Source of the DNA: Microbacterium sp.
GTDB lineage: Bacteria > Actinomycetota > Actinomycetes > Actinomycetales > Microbacteriaceae
NCBI RefSeq assembly: GCF_029263575.1
Contig: NZ_JAJUFV010000011.1
Span: forward strand, 1 to 34,491
Direction: 5' to 3'
DNA length: 34,491 bases
The notes below the pieces were generated by a model. That model had not been told where the DNA came from. It saw only the letters and a program-made list of their open reading frames with translations, and searched no databases. Shown here piece after piece: positions 6,004 to 13,325 of the stretch (positions are counted from its first letter, which is position 1; every line of letters starts with the position of its first letter). A program made the translations under genes and the position numbers.

Positions 6004-7473
6004 ATGTCCTCTGCCGCCTCGGCAAACATCGGAGTCGTCGGACTCGCCGTCATGGGTTCGAATCTCGCCCGCAACCTCGCCAGCCGCGAGGGCAACACCG
6101 TGGCGGTCTTCAACCGCAGCTTCGAGAAGACCCGGACGCTGCTGGACGAGCATCCCGAAGCCGGTTTCATCTCGGCGTCGTCGTATCAGGAGTTCGCTGA
6201 CAGCCTGCAGAAGCCGCGCACCGCGATCATCATGGTCAAGGCAGGCAAGCCGACGGATGCCGTGATCGACTCTCTGCTCGAGGTCTTCGAGCCCGGCGAC
6301 ATCATCGTCGACGGCGGCAACGCGTACTTCCCCGACACGATTCGACGCGAGAAGGCCGTGCGCGAGACGGGTGTGAACTTCGTCGGCGCCGGCATCTCCG
6401 GTGGCGAAGAGGGCGCGTTGACCGGGCCGAGCATCATGCCCGGCGGCTCGGATGAGTCCTGGGTCACGCTCGGACCGATCCTGAAGTCGATTGCCGCGAT
6501 CGCCGAGGGCGAGCCGTGCGTCACCCACGTCGGCCACGACGGTGCCGGGCACTTCGTCAAGATGGTGCACAACGGCATCGAATACGCCGACATGCAGCTC
6601 ATCGCCGAGGCGTACGATCTGATCCGCCGCGGAACGGGCAAGTCTCCCGCCGAGATCGCCGACATCTTCGCCGAGTGGAACGCGGGCGAGCTCGAGTCCT
6701 ACCTGATCGAGATCACCGCTGAGGTGCTCCGCCAGGTGGATGCCGCGACCGGCAAGCCGCTGGTCGATGTCATCCTCGACCAGGCGGGCGCCAAGGGCAC
6801 CGGTGCGTGGACCGTGCAGACGGCTCTCTCCCTCGGTGTCCCCGTCTCGGGTATCGCCGAGGCGACTTTTGCCCGTTCGCTGTCCAGCCACCCGGAACAG
6901 CGCGCCGTCGCGGTGAACCTGCCCGGCCCGTCGACGGGCTCACGGGCCGACGGCGAGTTCTCCGTCGACGATGTCGACGCGTTCATCGAAGACGTCCGCC
7001 TCGCGCTGTACGCATCGAAGATCGTGGCCTACTCGCAGGGCTTCGACGAGATTCGCGCCGGCGCCGCCGAGTACGGTTGGGACATCGACCTCGGCGCGAT
7101 CTCGAAGATCTGGCGCGGCGGATGCATCATCCGCGCCCAGTTCCTCAACCGCATCGCCGATGCCTACGACGAGACGCCCGACCTGCCGGTGCTGATGACC
7201 GCTCCTTACTTCGCTGAGGCATTCGACCGCGCCCAGGCGTCCTGGCGCCGTGTCGTCGTCGCCGCCGCGACCGCGGGGATCCCCGCTCCGGCGTTCTCGT
7301 CGTCGCTGTCGTACTACGACGGCATCCGCGCCGATCGCCTGCCCGCCGCGCTCGTGCAGGGCCAGCGCGACTTCTTCGGCGCCCACACCTACAAGCGCAT
7401 CGACAAGGACGGCACCTTCCACACGCTGTGGTCGGGCGACCGCACCGAGATCGAGGCTGAAGACACGCACTGA
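6004..7473 (+). CDS. gnd: 6-phosphogluconate dehydrogenase, decarboxylating
   Basis: The enzyme converts 6-phosphogluconate to ribulose 5-phosphate, CO2 and NADPH in the oxidative pentose phosphate pathway. The 489-residue product is the long, homodimeric type. GVVGLAVMGSNLARN (residues 10-24) is the dinucleotide site, and FNRS (36-39) fits NADP preference. VDGGNAYF, GISGGEEGA and GPSIMPGG follow. GHFVKMVHNGIEYAD holds the catalytic Lys186 and Glu193, IIRAQFLN lies near 375, and RDFFGAHTYKR near 455. ATG 6004 is preferred because GGAAGG lies 7 nt upstream; the ORF track start at 5974 lies in the leader hairpin. It converges on the aldonate locus, whose kinase makes its substrate. Confidence 0.97.
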   Translation: MSSAASANIGVVGLAVMGSNLARNLASREGNTVAVFNRSFEKTRTLLDEHPEAGFISASSYQEFADSLQKPRTAIIMVKAGKPTDAVIDSLLEVFEPGDIIVDGGNAYFPDTIRREKAVRETGVNFVGAGISGGEEGALTGPSIMPGGSDESWVTLGPILKSIAAIAEGEPCVTHVGHDGAGHFVKMVHNGIEYADMQLIAEAYDLIRRGTGKSPAEIADIFAEWNAGELESYLIEITAEVLRQVDAATGKPLVDVILDQAGAKGTGAWTVQTALSLGVPVSGIAEATFARSLSSHPEQRAVAVNLPGPSTGSRADGEFSVDDVDAFIEDVRLALYASKIVAYSQGFDEIRAGAAEYGWDIDLGAISKIWRGGCIIRAQFLNRIADAYDETPDLPVLMTAPYFAEAFDRAQASWRRVVVAAATAGIPAPAFSSSLSYYDGIRADRLPAALVQGQRDFFGAHTYKRIDKDGTFHTLWSGDRTEIEAEDTH

Positions 7474-7487
7474 CGCCGGCGCGTCAC

Positions 7488-7533
7488 CACGCTGACGGGT
7501 CCGTCACCACTCGGCGACGGACCCGTCAGCGTG
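7488..7533. terminator. Bidirectional terminator of gnd and dgoD
   Basis: A perfect 18-bp stem (arms beginning CACGCTGACGGGTCCGTC) with a 10-nt loop lies 14 nt after the gnd stop. Its right arm covers the last nine or so codons of the convergent dgoD gene. No T-tract is seen. Confidence 0.8.
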
Positions 7534-8658
7534 TCGCCAGATGGGGTTCTGCCACCTCGTCCATCGCGATGCGGCCTGGCGGACGGCGCTCTCATCGATC
7601 TCGATACCGAGACCGGGGCCGGTGAGCCGTTCGAAGTTGCCGGCGACGAATTTCAACGGCTGCGTGTCGAGAACGTAGTCGAGCACTTCGGCTCCTTGGT
7701 TGTAGTGGATTCCGATCGACTGCTCCTGGATGAGATAGTTCGGCGTCGCGAAGGCCACCTGCAGGCATGACGCGAGCGCGAGCGGTCCGAGTGGACAGTG
7801 CGGCGCGATCACAGCGTCGAACGTCTCGGCGAGCGCCGCGATCCGACGCACCTCGCTGATTCCACCGGCGTGTGAGAGATCGGGCTGCGCGATGGCGATG
7901 CCGGCCTGCAGCACCGGTAAGAACTCCTGCCTGCTGTACAGTCTCTCCCCTGTCGCGATCGGCGCGGTCGTGGCTTCCACCATGCGACCGATCACGTGTG
8001 AGTTCTCGGGCACGACCGGCTCTTCGATGAAGAGCGGATGCAGCGGCTCCAGCAGCGGCGCCAATCGGCGTGCCGTGGCCAGGGTGAACCGGCCGTGCAG
8101 ATCAACGGCGACGTCGCGCTCCGGGCCGAGCACCTCGCGAGCGCTCTCGACACGTGCCACGACGCCCGCGATCTCAGCCGCCGAGGCGCCTCGCCCCATT
8201 CTGCCGGAGGCGTTCATCTTCACAGCGGTGAGCCCCACCTCCAGCTGAGCCGAGATGTGATCGGCGACCTCTGCCGGATCGTCACCGCCGACCCAGCCAT
8301 AGGCTCGGACGCGATCGCGAACCGCGCCGCCGAGCAGGTCATGCACAGGAACGCCGAGACGCTTGCCCTTGAGATCCCAAAGGGCCTGGTCGACTCCCGC
8401 CACGGCGCTGGCGAGCACCGGCCCCCCGCGGTAGAACTGACTCTTGGTGAGTACCTGCCAGTGATCCTCGATGAGACCGGGGTCACGCCCGACGAGGTAG
8501 TCCGCGAACTGATCGACGGCGGCTCGCACCACGTCCGCGTAGCCTTCCAGCGACGCTTCCCCCCACCCGACGAGACCGTCGGTGGTCTCGATGCGCACGA
8601 ACAGCCATCGGGGTGCGACAGGGAACGACTCGATGCGTGCGATGGTAATGACGGTCAT
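7504..8658 (-). CDS. dgoD: D-galactonate dehydratase (enolase superfamily)
   Basis: The 384-residue protein belongs to the mandelate racemase/muconate-lactonizing group of the enolase superfamily. It closely follows the DgoD pattern, which dehydrates D-galactonate to 2-keto-3-deoxygalactonate. Visible residues are DLHGRF (Asp186, His188), FIEEPVVPEN (Glu212), ATGERLYSR (Glu238), QPDLSHAGGI (Asp260) and APHCPLGP (His287), all within two or three positions of the E. coli enzyme. The start ATG overlaps the gntK stop (ATGA), with GAGGGA as ribosome binding site, so the two are translationally coupled. A related aldonate (for example gluconate) is a possible substrate. No keto-deoxy-aldonate kinase or aldolase gene is nearby. 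Confidence 0.88.
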   Translation of the reverse strand: MTVITIARIESFPVAPRWLFVRIETTDGLVGWGEASLEGYADVVRAAVDQFADYLVGRDPGLIEDHWQVLTKSQFYRGGPVLASAVAGVDQALWDLKGKRLGVPVHDLLGGAVRDRVRAYGWVGGDDPAEVADHISAQLEVGLTAVKMNASGRMGRGASAAEIAGVVARVESAREVLGPERDVAVDLHGRFTLATARRLAPLLEPLHPLFIEEPVVPENSHVIGRMVEATTAPIATGERLYSRQEFLPVLQAGIAIAQPDLSHAGGISEVRRIAALAETFDAVIAPHCPLGPLALASCLQVAFATPNYLIQEQSIGIHYNQGAEVLDYVLDTQPLKFVAGNFERLTGPGLGIEIDESAVRQAASRWTRWQNPIWRHADGSVAEW

Positions 8659-9176
8659 GACAGTTCCCTCGTGGAGGCAAGGTCGGCGACGATGTCGGCG
8701 ACGATCTCGTCCGGTGCAGGCTCGGCGCTGAGGCGAACTCCTCGTTCATCATCGCCGAGCGGTTCGAGCATGTCGTACTGCGATTGCAGCAGAGTCGGCG
8801 GCATGTACTCGTGCGTGCGTGCCATGATGCGCTCACGGACGAGCTCGATAGGAGCCCACGGTTCGACGAGATAGAGTGCTGGAGCGTGTCGACGAAGCAC
8901 ATCTCGGTAATCACGACGAAGTGCCGAGCACGCCACGACAATACCCGTGTCCGCGGCATCTGCGAGCACCTGTCCGACAGCGGCCAGCCACGGAGCGCGG
9001 TCGGCGTCGGTCAGGGGCGTTCCAGAGGCCATCAGCTCGATGTTGCGCGCGGGATGCAACGAGTCGCCGTCGACGAACTCCACGCTGAGCCGTTCGGCCA
9101 GCAGGGCCCCGATCGTCGATTTGCCGACTCCTTGCACTCCCATCACGGCGATGGGAACAACGGATCTGTGCGTCAT
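8655..9176 (-). CDS. gntK: Gluconokinase
   Basis: This 173-residue P-loop kinase phosphorylates D-gluconate to 6-phosphogluconate. The Walker A is GVQGVGKST (residues 13-21). The gluconate-binding region DGDSLHPARNIELMASGTPLTDADR and the segments VVACSALRRDYRD, HEYMPPTLLQSQ and DMLEPL are diagnostic for the GntK family, and the length is normal. GAAGGG stands 7 nt before the ATG, inside the end of the upstream permease gene, and the stop overlaps dgoD. The position in a transporter operon supports uptake of an aldonate, and the product feeds gnd next door. A kinase for a different sugar acid is possible but less likely given the strong motifs. Confidence 0.93.
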   Translation of the reverse strand: MTHRSVVPIAVMGVQGVGKSTIGALLAERLSVEFVDGDSLHPARNIELMASGTPLTDADRAPWLAAVGQVLADAADTGIVVACSALRRDYRDVLRRHAPALYLVEPWAPIELVRERIMARTHEYMPPTLLQSQYDMLEPLGDDERGVRLSAEPAPDEIVADIVADLASTRELS

Positions 9177-9179
9177 CCG

Positions 9180-10064
9180 TCAGCCCTTCGTAGCCCCGGC
9201 GGTCAGCCCGGAGACGATGTAGCGCTGAGTGAACAGCGCGATGAGCATGATGGGTGTTGTCACGACGACGGATGCCGCCATGAGCGCGCCCCAGTCGATC
9301 GAGGCGTATCCGATGAAGTCGAAGATCGCCACCGGGAGGGTCTTGGTGGAGTTGCCCGACAGCACCAGAGCGAACATGAAGTTGTTCCAGCTGAAGATGA
9401 ACGAGAGGATCGTCGCCGTCGCGATGCCGGGCACCGACAGCGGCAGAGTGATCCGGAAGAACGCGCCGATCGCTGTCAACCCGTCCACCTGCGCGGATTC
9501 CTCGAGCTCTTCGGGCAGCTGATCGAAGAACGACATCATGATGTAGAGGATCAGCGGCAGCGAGACGAACATGTGCGACAGGATCAGCGGCAGGTATCCG
9601 CCGGTCATCTTCAGCTGGGCGAAGATGAAGTACCACGGCACCAGCAGGCTGACACCGGGGATGATGCGCGCGAGCAGAACGGCCATCGCCGACTTGTTCA
9701 TCAGGAACCTGCTCATGGCATAGGCCGCAGGAAGAGCGAGCACCATCGACAGCGCCGTGGCCATGAAGGCGACGAAGAACGAGTTCCAGATGTAGACGAG
9801 GTAGTTGCCGCGCCGCGGATCGAAGACCGTGTCGTAATTGTCCAGCGTCGGCTCGAAGATGAACGCTTTGGATGCGTCATAGATCTGCACGTTGTATTTG
9901 AAGCTGGCCAGCACCATCCACAGGATCGGCCCGAGAAACGCCAGCACGATCAGCGCGATGCCGATGGCTCTGCCCACCGATCCGGCACGGATCTTTCGGC
10001 GCCGCGGCGGAAGTGGGGCTCGCCCGCCCGTGACGAGACTGTGCGTATCGGTCATCGTCGTCAT
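9180..10064 (-). CDS. Carbohydrate ABC transporter permease, MalG type
   Basis: The 294-residue product has six predicted membrane helices and the ABC-permease EAA loop (EELEESAQVDGLTAIGAFFRITLPLSVPGI), which contacts the ATPase. MalG-type permeases of the CUT1 family form the second half of the channel for mono- or oligosaccharides. The correct start is ATG 10064, whose ATGA overlaps the stop of the partner permease; the ORF track start at 10442 runs into that partner gene. A short basic, proline-rich cytoplasmic N-terminus (APLPPRRRK) precedes the first helix. Three bases separate its stop from the gntK start, confirming a single operon. Confidence 0.92.
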   Translation of the reverse strand: MTTMTDTHSLVTGGRAPLPPRRRKIRAGSVGRAIGIALIVLAFLGPILWMVLASFKYNVQIYDASKAFIFEPTLDNYDTVFDPRRGNYLVYIWNSFFVAFMATALSMVLALPAAYAMSRFLMNKSAMAVLLARIIPGVSLLVPWYFIFAQLKMTGGYLPLILSHMFVSLPLILYIMMSFFDQLPEELEESAQVDGLTAIGAFFRITLPLSVPGIATATILSFIFSWNNFMFALVLSGNSTKTLPVAIFDFIGYASIDWGALMAASVVVTTPIMLIALFTQRYIVSGLTAGATKG

Positions 10065-10987
10065 GAGTCCTTGACCTTTCTCTGCATCTGGAGGACCCAG
10101 ATCACGGCGAGGATGATGAGGAAGAACAGGAGCAACACCGCCGAGGCCACCCCGTACTCGTTGTAGTCGAAGCTCAGCCCGTACGCGTAGATGTTGAGCG
10201 TCTCGGCGTCGTGGAATGCCCCGCCTCCTTTGCCCTTGGTGGCGTAGATCAGATCGAACGTCTTCAGCGCGTCGATACCGCGCAGCAGCACCGCAGCCAC
10301 GATCACGCTGCGCATGAGCGGCACCGTGACGTACCAGAACCGCTGCCAGCCGTTCGCTCCGTCGACCTTCGCCGCCTCCTGCGGTTCGTCGGAGAGCCCC
10401 GTGAGACCGGCGAGCAGAATGAGCGCCACCATCGGCGTCCACTGCCAGACATCCACGAAGACCAGTGTGGCGAGAGAGGTGGAAGGATCAGCCAGCCAGG
10501 GCTGCGCTGGGATGCCCACCCAGCTGAGCATCTCGTTGATGAAGCCGATGTTGGGCTCGAACAGCAACCGCCACATCATTCCGACAGCGACGGGCGTCGC
10601 CACGAGCGGAAGCAGAATGATCGTTCGCACGGCGCCCTGCCCGCGAAACGGCTTCCACAGCAGCAGGGCGATGATCATCCCGAGAATGAGCTCGAACACG
10701 AGCGCGCCGCCAGTGAAGGCGAAGGTGCGCCATACCGCCGGCCAGAACCGCTCGGTGTCAGTGAGCACCTGCGCGTAATTCTCCAGTCCGTTGAAGTCGA
10801 ACTTCCGGCGGACCGAACGTTTGGCGTCGGTGACGCTGAGAAACAGAGTCCAGCCGAGGGGAATGGCCAGCAGCAGGACGGTGAACGATATCGCCGGCGC
10901 GGCAAAAAGCCACTTGCGGTGCCGGTTGGACCAACGACTGAAGCGCTCGCGCGCGCCGATCGTCTGTGGGCTGTGTAGTGCAGTCAT
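10061..10987 (-). CDS. Carbohydrate ABC transporter permease, MalF type
   Basis: The product of 308 residues starts MTALHSPQTIG at ATG 10987. It has six hydrophobic helices, a short extracytoplasmic loop after the first one (FDFNGLENYAQVL, usual for CUT1 permeases), and the EAA loop DEPQEAAKVDGANGWQRFWYVTVPLM. The ORF track start (11131) would extend through the hairpin and into the lipoprotein gene, so it is rejected. Only a weak GGAT lies before the ATG. The gene is separated from the lipoprotein gene by an inverted repeat and overlaps the next permease by 4 bp. Confidence 0.91.
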   Translation of the reverse strand: MTALHSPQTIGARERFSRWSNRHRKWLFAAPAISFTVLLLAIPLGWTLFLSVTDAKRSVRRKFDFNGLENYAQVLTDTERFWPAVWRTFAFTGGALVFELILGMIIALLLWKPFRGQGAVRTIILLPLVATPVAVGMMWRLLFEPNIGFINEMLSWVGIPAQPWLADPSTSLATLVFVDVWQWTPMVALILLAGLTGLSDEPQEAAKVDGANGWQRFWYVTVPLMRSVIVAAVLLRGIDALKTFDLIYATKGKGGGAFHDAETLNIYAYGLSFDYNEYGVASAVLLLFFLIILAVIWVLQMQRKVKDS

Positions 10988-11008
10988 AAACGCATCCGTG
11001 AGTGTGAG

Positions 11009-11045
11009 CCGTCGCCGCCCCGGATCACGAGCGGGGCGGCGACGG
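11009..11045 (-). promoter_or_regulatory. Intercistronic hairpin between binding protein and permease genes
   Basis: A perfect 14-bp stem (CCGTCGCCGCCCCG and its complement) with a 9-nt loop lies in the 70-bp gap. Such hairpins in sugar ABC operons commonly stabilise the upstream message or partly stop transcription, so that binding protein exceeds permease. That role is inference here. Confidence 0.65.
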
Positions 11046-11057
11046 AAGGAAAATCGA

Positions 11058-12371
11058 CTACTCGGAGTCCTCGAGCAGGAACGCGTCGAAGCTCTCGTTC
11101 GCGCTGTCGACGGCGGCGTCCACATCGCCACCGGCTATTGCTTCGACGATCGGCTCACCGACCATCTCGCGCGCCTGAGCGACCTGGAACACCAGCGGGC
11201 GGTCCTGGCCGACGCCGTTCTCACCGTTGGTCTTGATCGCCTCGATGAGCTCAGCCGGGTAGTCAGCCGTGGCATCCGTGTCTTCCCACACCGACGTGCG
11301 AGCGCCCATGACCCCGAGCGTCGACATCTCGAGAGTGATCTCCTTCGACGTCGCCCACTTGATGAACTGCCACGCGGCGTCTTTGTTGGCCGCGGTCTCA
11401 TTCATCGCCAGCGCCCACGCTGCCACGTTGTACGGTTTGGAACCGGCATCTCCTGCAGGGAACGGCGCGAAGCCGACCTGATCCGAGACCGTCGACTGCG
11501 TCGGATCGGTCATGTTCTTGTAGAGGCTGTCGGCATCGGCGATGAACGCCGCCTGCCCCTGCTGGAACACGGCGAACGCCTCGGGCCAGCTCATCTCGGG
11601 GTTGATGGTGGCGTCGGTGTGCTCGCTGATGAGGTCGCCGTAGAACTTGTAGGCGCTGCGCGCCTCGTCGCTTCCGATGGCTGAGGTGCCGTCATCGTTG
11701 ATCCACTGGCCGCCCGAGCTGAACAGGAAAGCGCTGAACTGCGTCACCGCCGCAGACTTTCCGGTGCGGCCGATGTACCCGGCGATGTCTGGGTGCAGCT
11801 CGTGCACGGCCGCGGCCGCGGCCTCGAGCTCTTCCAGCGTCGTCGGAACTTCGACGCCCGCCTCCTCAAGGAGATCCTTGCGGTAATAGAGCACCGTGCG
11901 TTCGGTGATGATCGGAACGCCGACGACCATCTCGTCATAGGTGGTCAGCGACGCCGGCCCGCTCTGGAAGTCAGACCAGTCCCAGTCGGCATCCCCCTCG
12001 ACGAGCTCGGCCATATCGGCCAGGTAGCCGTTGCTGGCGAACAGCTTGTTCTCCTGCAGCGGACGATACATCAGCACGTCGATCTCATCGGTGCCCGCAT
12101 TGAGCTTGACGTTGTACTGATCGGAGAGCTGATCTTCGGCGAGCTGACTGATCTCGACCGTTGCACCGGTAGCCTCTTCGAACTCGGGGATGAGCTCTTT
12201 GATCGTCTCTGTCCAGACGTGATTGGCGAGGGTGACGCGAATGGTCTCGCCTTCGATTCCGGCGTTCTCGTCGACGTCGCTGCCGCCCGAGCTGCAGCTG
12301 ACGAGCGCGCCTGCGACGACTGCTGTTGTTGCCGCCGCGATGAAGCGGGCGGTCTTGGATCCGTACTTCAC
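11058..12371 (-). CDS. Sugar-binding lipoprotein of the ABC transporter
   Basis: The 437-residue product belongs to the family 1 extracellular solute-binding proteins. Its N-terminus has basic residues, a hydrophobic stretch and the lipobox LVSC (Cys26), so it should be lipid-anchored outside the membrane. EGETIRVTLANHVW and ELIPEFEEATGATVEI are typical of the first lobe. FQQGQAAFIADADSLYKN and AWQFIKWATSKE are typical of family 1 proteins. The start is GTG 12371, preceded by GGAG at 5 nt. The upstream ATG at 12428 would push the signal peptide inward and is less likely. It is the first gene of the aldonate operon. The neighbours suggest gluconate or galactonate as ligand, which is not proven. 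Confidence 0.9.
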   Translation of the reverse strand: MKYGSKTARFIAAATTAVVAGALVSCSSGGSDVDENAGIEGETIRVTLANHVWTETIKELIPEFEEATGATVEISQLAEDQLSDQYNVKLNAGTDEIDVLMYRPLQENKLFASNGYLADMAELVEGDADWDWSDFQSGPASLTTYDEMVVGVPIITERTVLYYRKDLLEEAGVEVPTTLEELEAAAAAVHELHPDIAGYIGRTGKSAAVTQFSAFLFSSGGQWINDDGTSAIGSDEARSAYKFYGDLISEHTDATINPEMSWPEAFAVFQQGQAAFIADADSLYKNMTDPTQSTVSDQVGFAPFPAGDAGSKPYNVAAWALAMNETAANKDAAWQFIKWATSKEITLEMSTLGVMGARTSVWEDTDATADYPAELIEAIKTNGENGVGQDRPLVFQVAQAREMVGEPIVEAIAGGDVDAAVDSANESFDAFLLEDSE

Positions 12372-12446
12372 TGTGACTCCATCCTGAGCCGCGCTTCTTC
12401 GTGCTGGCTCCTGGTGCAGGTGTTCCATTACATCTGCTCAGTGATC

Positions 12447-12476
12447 AAGCTAGTGACTATAAGTCATACTTATCAA
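12447..12476 (-). promoter_or_regulatory. Putative promoter of the aldonate ABC operon
   Basis: On the minus strand, -35 TTGATA (12471-12476) and -10 TAGCTT (12447-12452) are 18 bp apart. The palindromic operator sits in the spacer, which suits repression. Confidence 0.5.
12459..12473. promoter_or_regulatory. Palindromic operator for the FadR-type regulator
   Basis: ATAAGT-CAT-ACTTAT is a perfect 6-3-6 palindrome in an AT-rich island between the divergent operon and the regulator gene. GACT and AGTC extend the arms with a two-base offset. It fits the size of GntR-family operators. Confidence 0.6.
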
Positions 12477-12494
12477 GTCCTTTGGCCAAAAAGA

Positions 12495-12500
12495 TATGCT
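12495..12500 (+). promoter_or_regulatory. Leaderless -10 (TATGCT) of the FadR-type regulator
   Basis: TATGCT ends 7 nt before ATG 12508. The upstream in-frame ATG at 12496 is part of the -10 itself, so 12508 is the better start. Confidence 0.6.
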
Positions 12501-12507
12501 CGTCCGT

Positions 12508-13263
12508 ATGGCGACAGAAAAAGACCTCGACACGAGAACCGCCGCTCCCGCTCCGGTGAGCGCAACGGGCGATCTGCGCAACTTCGTGCTCGACGCTCTC
12601 GGCCGCGAGATCTGCGCGGGCGAGATTGCCCCGGATTCGACGTTCACGACCGAGTCGATCGAAGACCGCTTCCAGGTGTCGAGGCCGGTCGTACGTGAGG
12701 CCCTGCGCGGCCTGCAGACGCTCGGGCTGGTCACCCCGAAGCGTCGCGTCGGCGTGCGCGTGCTAGCCCTTCCGCACTGGAATGTGTACGATCTCCAGGT
12801 CATCCGCTGGCGGCTGGCAGGTCCCAGCCGGGTCGCGCAATTACGCTCGTTGACCGAATTGCGCGGCGCCATCGAGCCATCCGCCGCGCGGCTGGCCGCG
12901 ATCCGTGCACCCCTGAACGAGGCGAGCGACCTGGTCGGTCTCGCCGGGCGCCTATGGGCCGCAGGCAAGCAAGGAGACTCCGAAGAGTTCCTCCGCCTCG
13001 ACCTGCAGTTTCATCAGCTGATCCTGAAGCTCAGCGGCAACGAGATGTTCGCACAGTTGCACCACCTTGTCGAGGAGGTGCTGCGCAGCAGAACGCAGTA
13101 CAACCTCATGCCGCAGTTCCCTGCGGCTGAGGCGCTGCAATGGCATGTCGATATCGCCACCGGCATTCAGACCGGCAATGCCGAGAAGGCCGCACAGTCG
13201 ATGATCGCGATCACCGAGCGCGCGCTCGACGAGATGAGCTCGCTCTGGGACAGGGAAGGCTGA
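12508..13263 (+). CDS. FadR-subfamily GntR transcriptional regulator
   Basis: The 251-residue protein has an N-terminal winged helix (residues 20-85; DSTFTTESIEDRFQVSRPVVREALRGLQTLGLV) and a C-terminal all-helical FCD ligand domain (about 100-240). The FCD metal-site residues are visible in the DLQFHQLI segment and the later WHVD histidine. Such regulators usually bind sugar acids and are released from DNA by them. It is divergent to the aldonate transporter operon with a palindrome between, so it most likely represses that operon and itself and senses gluconate, galactonate or a derivative. A leucine is encoded by the rare codon TTA (12841-12843), next to an internal inverted repeat. The ORF track start at 12496 is rejected because it lies in the -10. 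Confidence 0.9.
   Translation: MATEKDLDTRTAAPAPVSATGDLRNFVLDALGREICAGEIAPDSTFTTESIEDRFQVSRPVVREALRGLQTLGLVTPKRRVGVRVLALPHWNVYDLQVIRWRLAGPSRVAQLRSLTELRGAIEPSAARLAAIRAPLNEASDLVGLAGRLWAAGKQGDSEEFLRLDLQFHQLILKLSGNEMFAQLHHLVEEVLRSRTQYNLMPQFPAAEALQWHVDIATGIQTGNAEKAAQSMIAITERALDEMSSLWDREG
12835..12864. repeat. Inverted repeat inside the FadR-type regulator gene
   Basis: GCGCAATT and AATTGCGC form perfect 8-bp arms around 14 nt, in a locally AT-richer patch of the coding sequence. It may be a hairpin or an internal operator; I cannot tell which. Confidence 0.4.
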
Positions 13264-13285
13264 TTCACAGATCGTGCATAGTGAC

Positions 13286-13304
13286 CTCCATAGAAACTCC
13301 ATAG
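13286..13304 (+). promoter_or_regulatory. Tandem CTCCATAG repeats before the response regulator gene
   Basis: CTCCATAG occurs at 13286-13293 and 13297-13304, an 11-bp period (one helix turn). This is the usual layout of OmpR-family binding sites. The repeats overlap the -35 region, so autoregulation is plausible. Confidence 0.5.
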
Positions 13305-13313
13305 GAGATTGAT

Positions 13314-13319
13314 CACAAT
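13314..13319 (+). promoter_or_regulatory. Leaderless -10 (CACAAT) of the response regulator
   Basis: CACAAT ends 6 nt before ATG 13326. It lacks the first consensus T but keeps the exact leaderless spacing seen elsewhere in the window. Confidence 0.45.
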
Positions 13320-13325
13320 GGACGC

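Noticed and set aside
8784-10166. Long + strand ORF of 460 aa
   Set aside because: It lies opposite gntK and the permease genes, has a His/Arg/Asp-rich composition typical of antisense frames in GC-rich DNA, and has no domain pattern.
10065-10442. N-terminal extension of the MalG-type permease, or a frameshift between the permeases
   Set aside because: Each permease is full-length on its own and they overlap by a normal ATGA; the extension is an out-of-frame reading of the partner gene.
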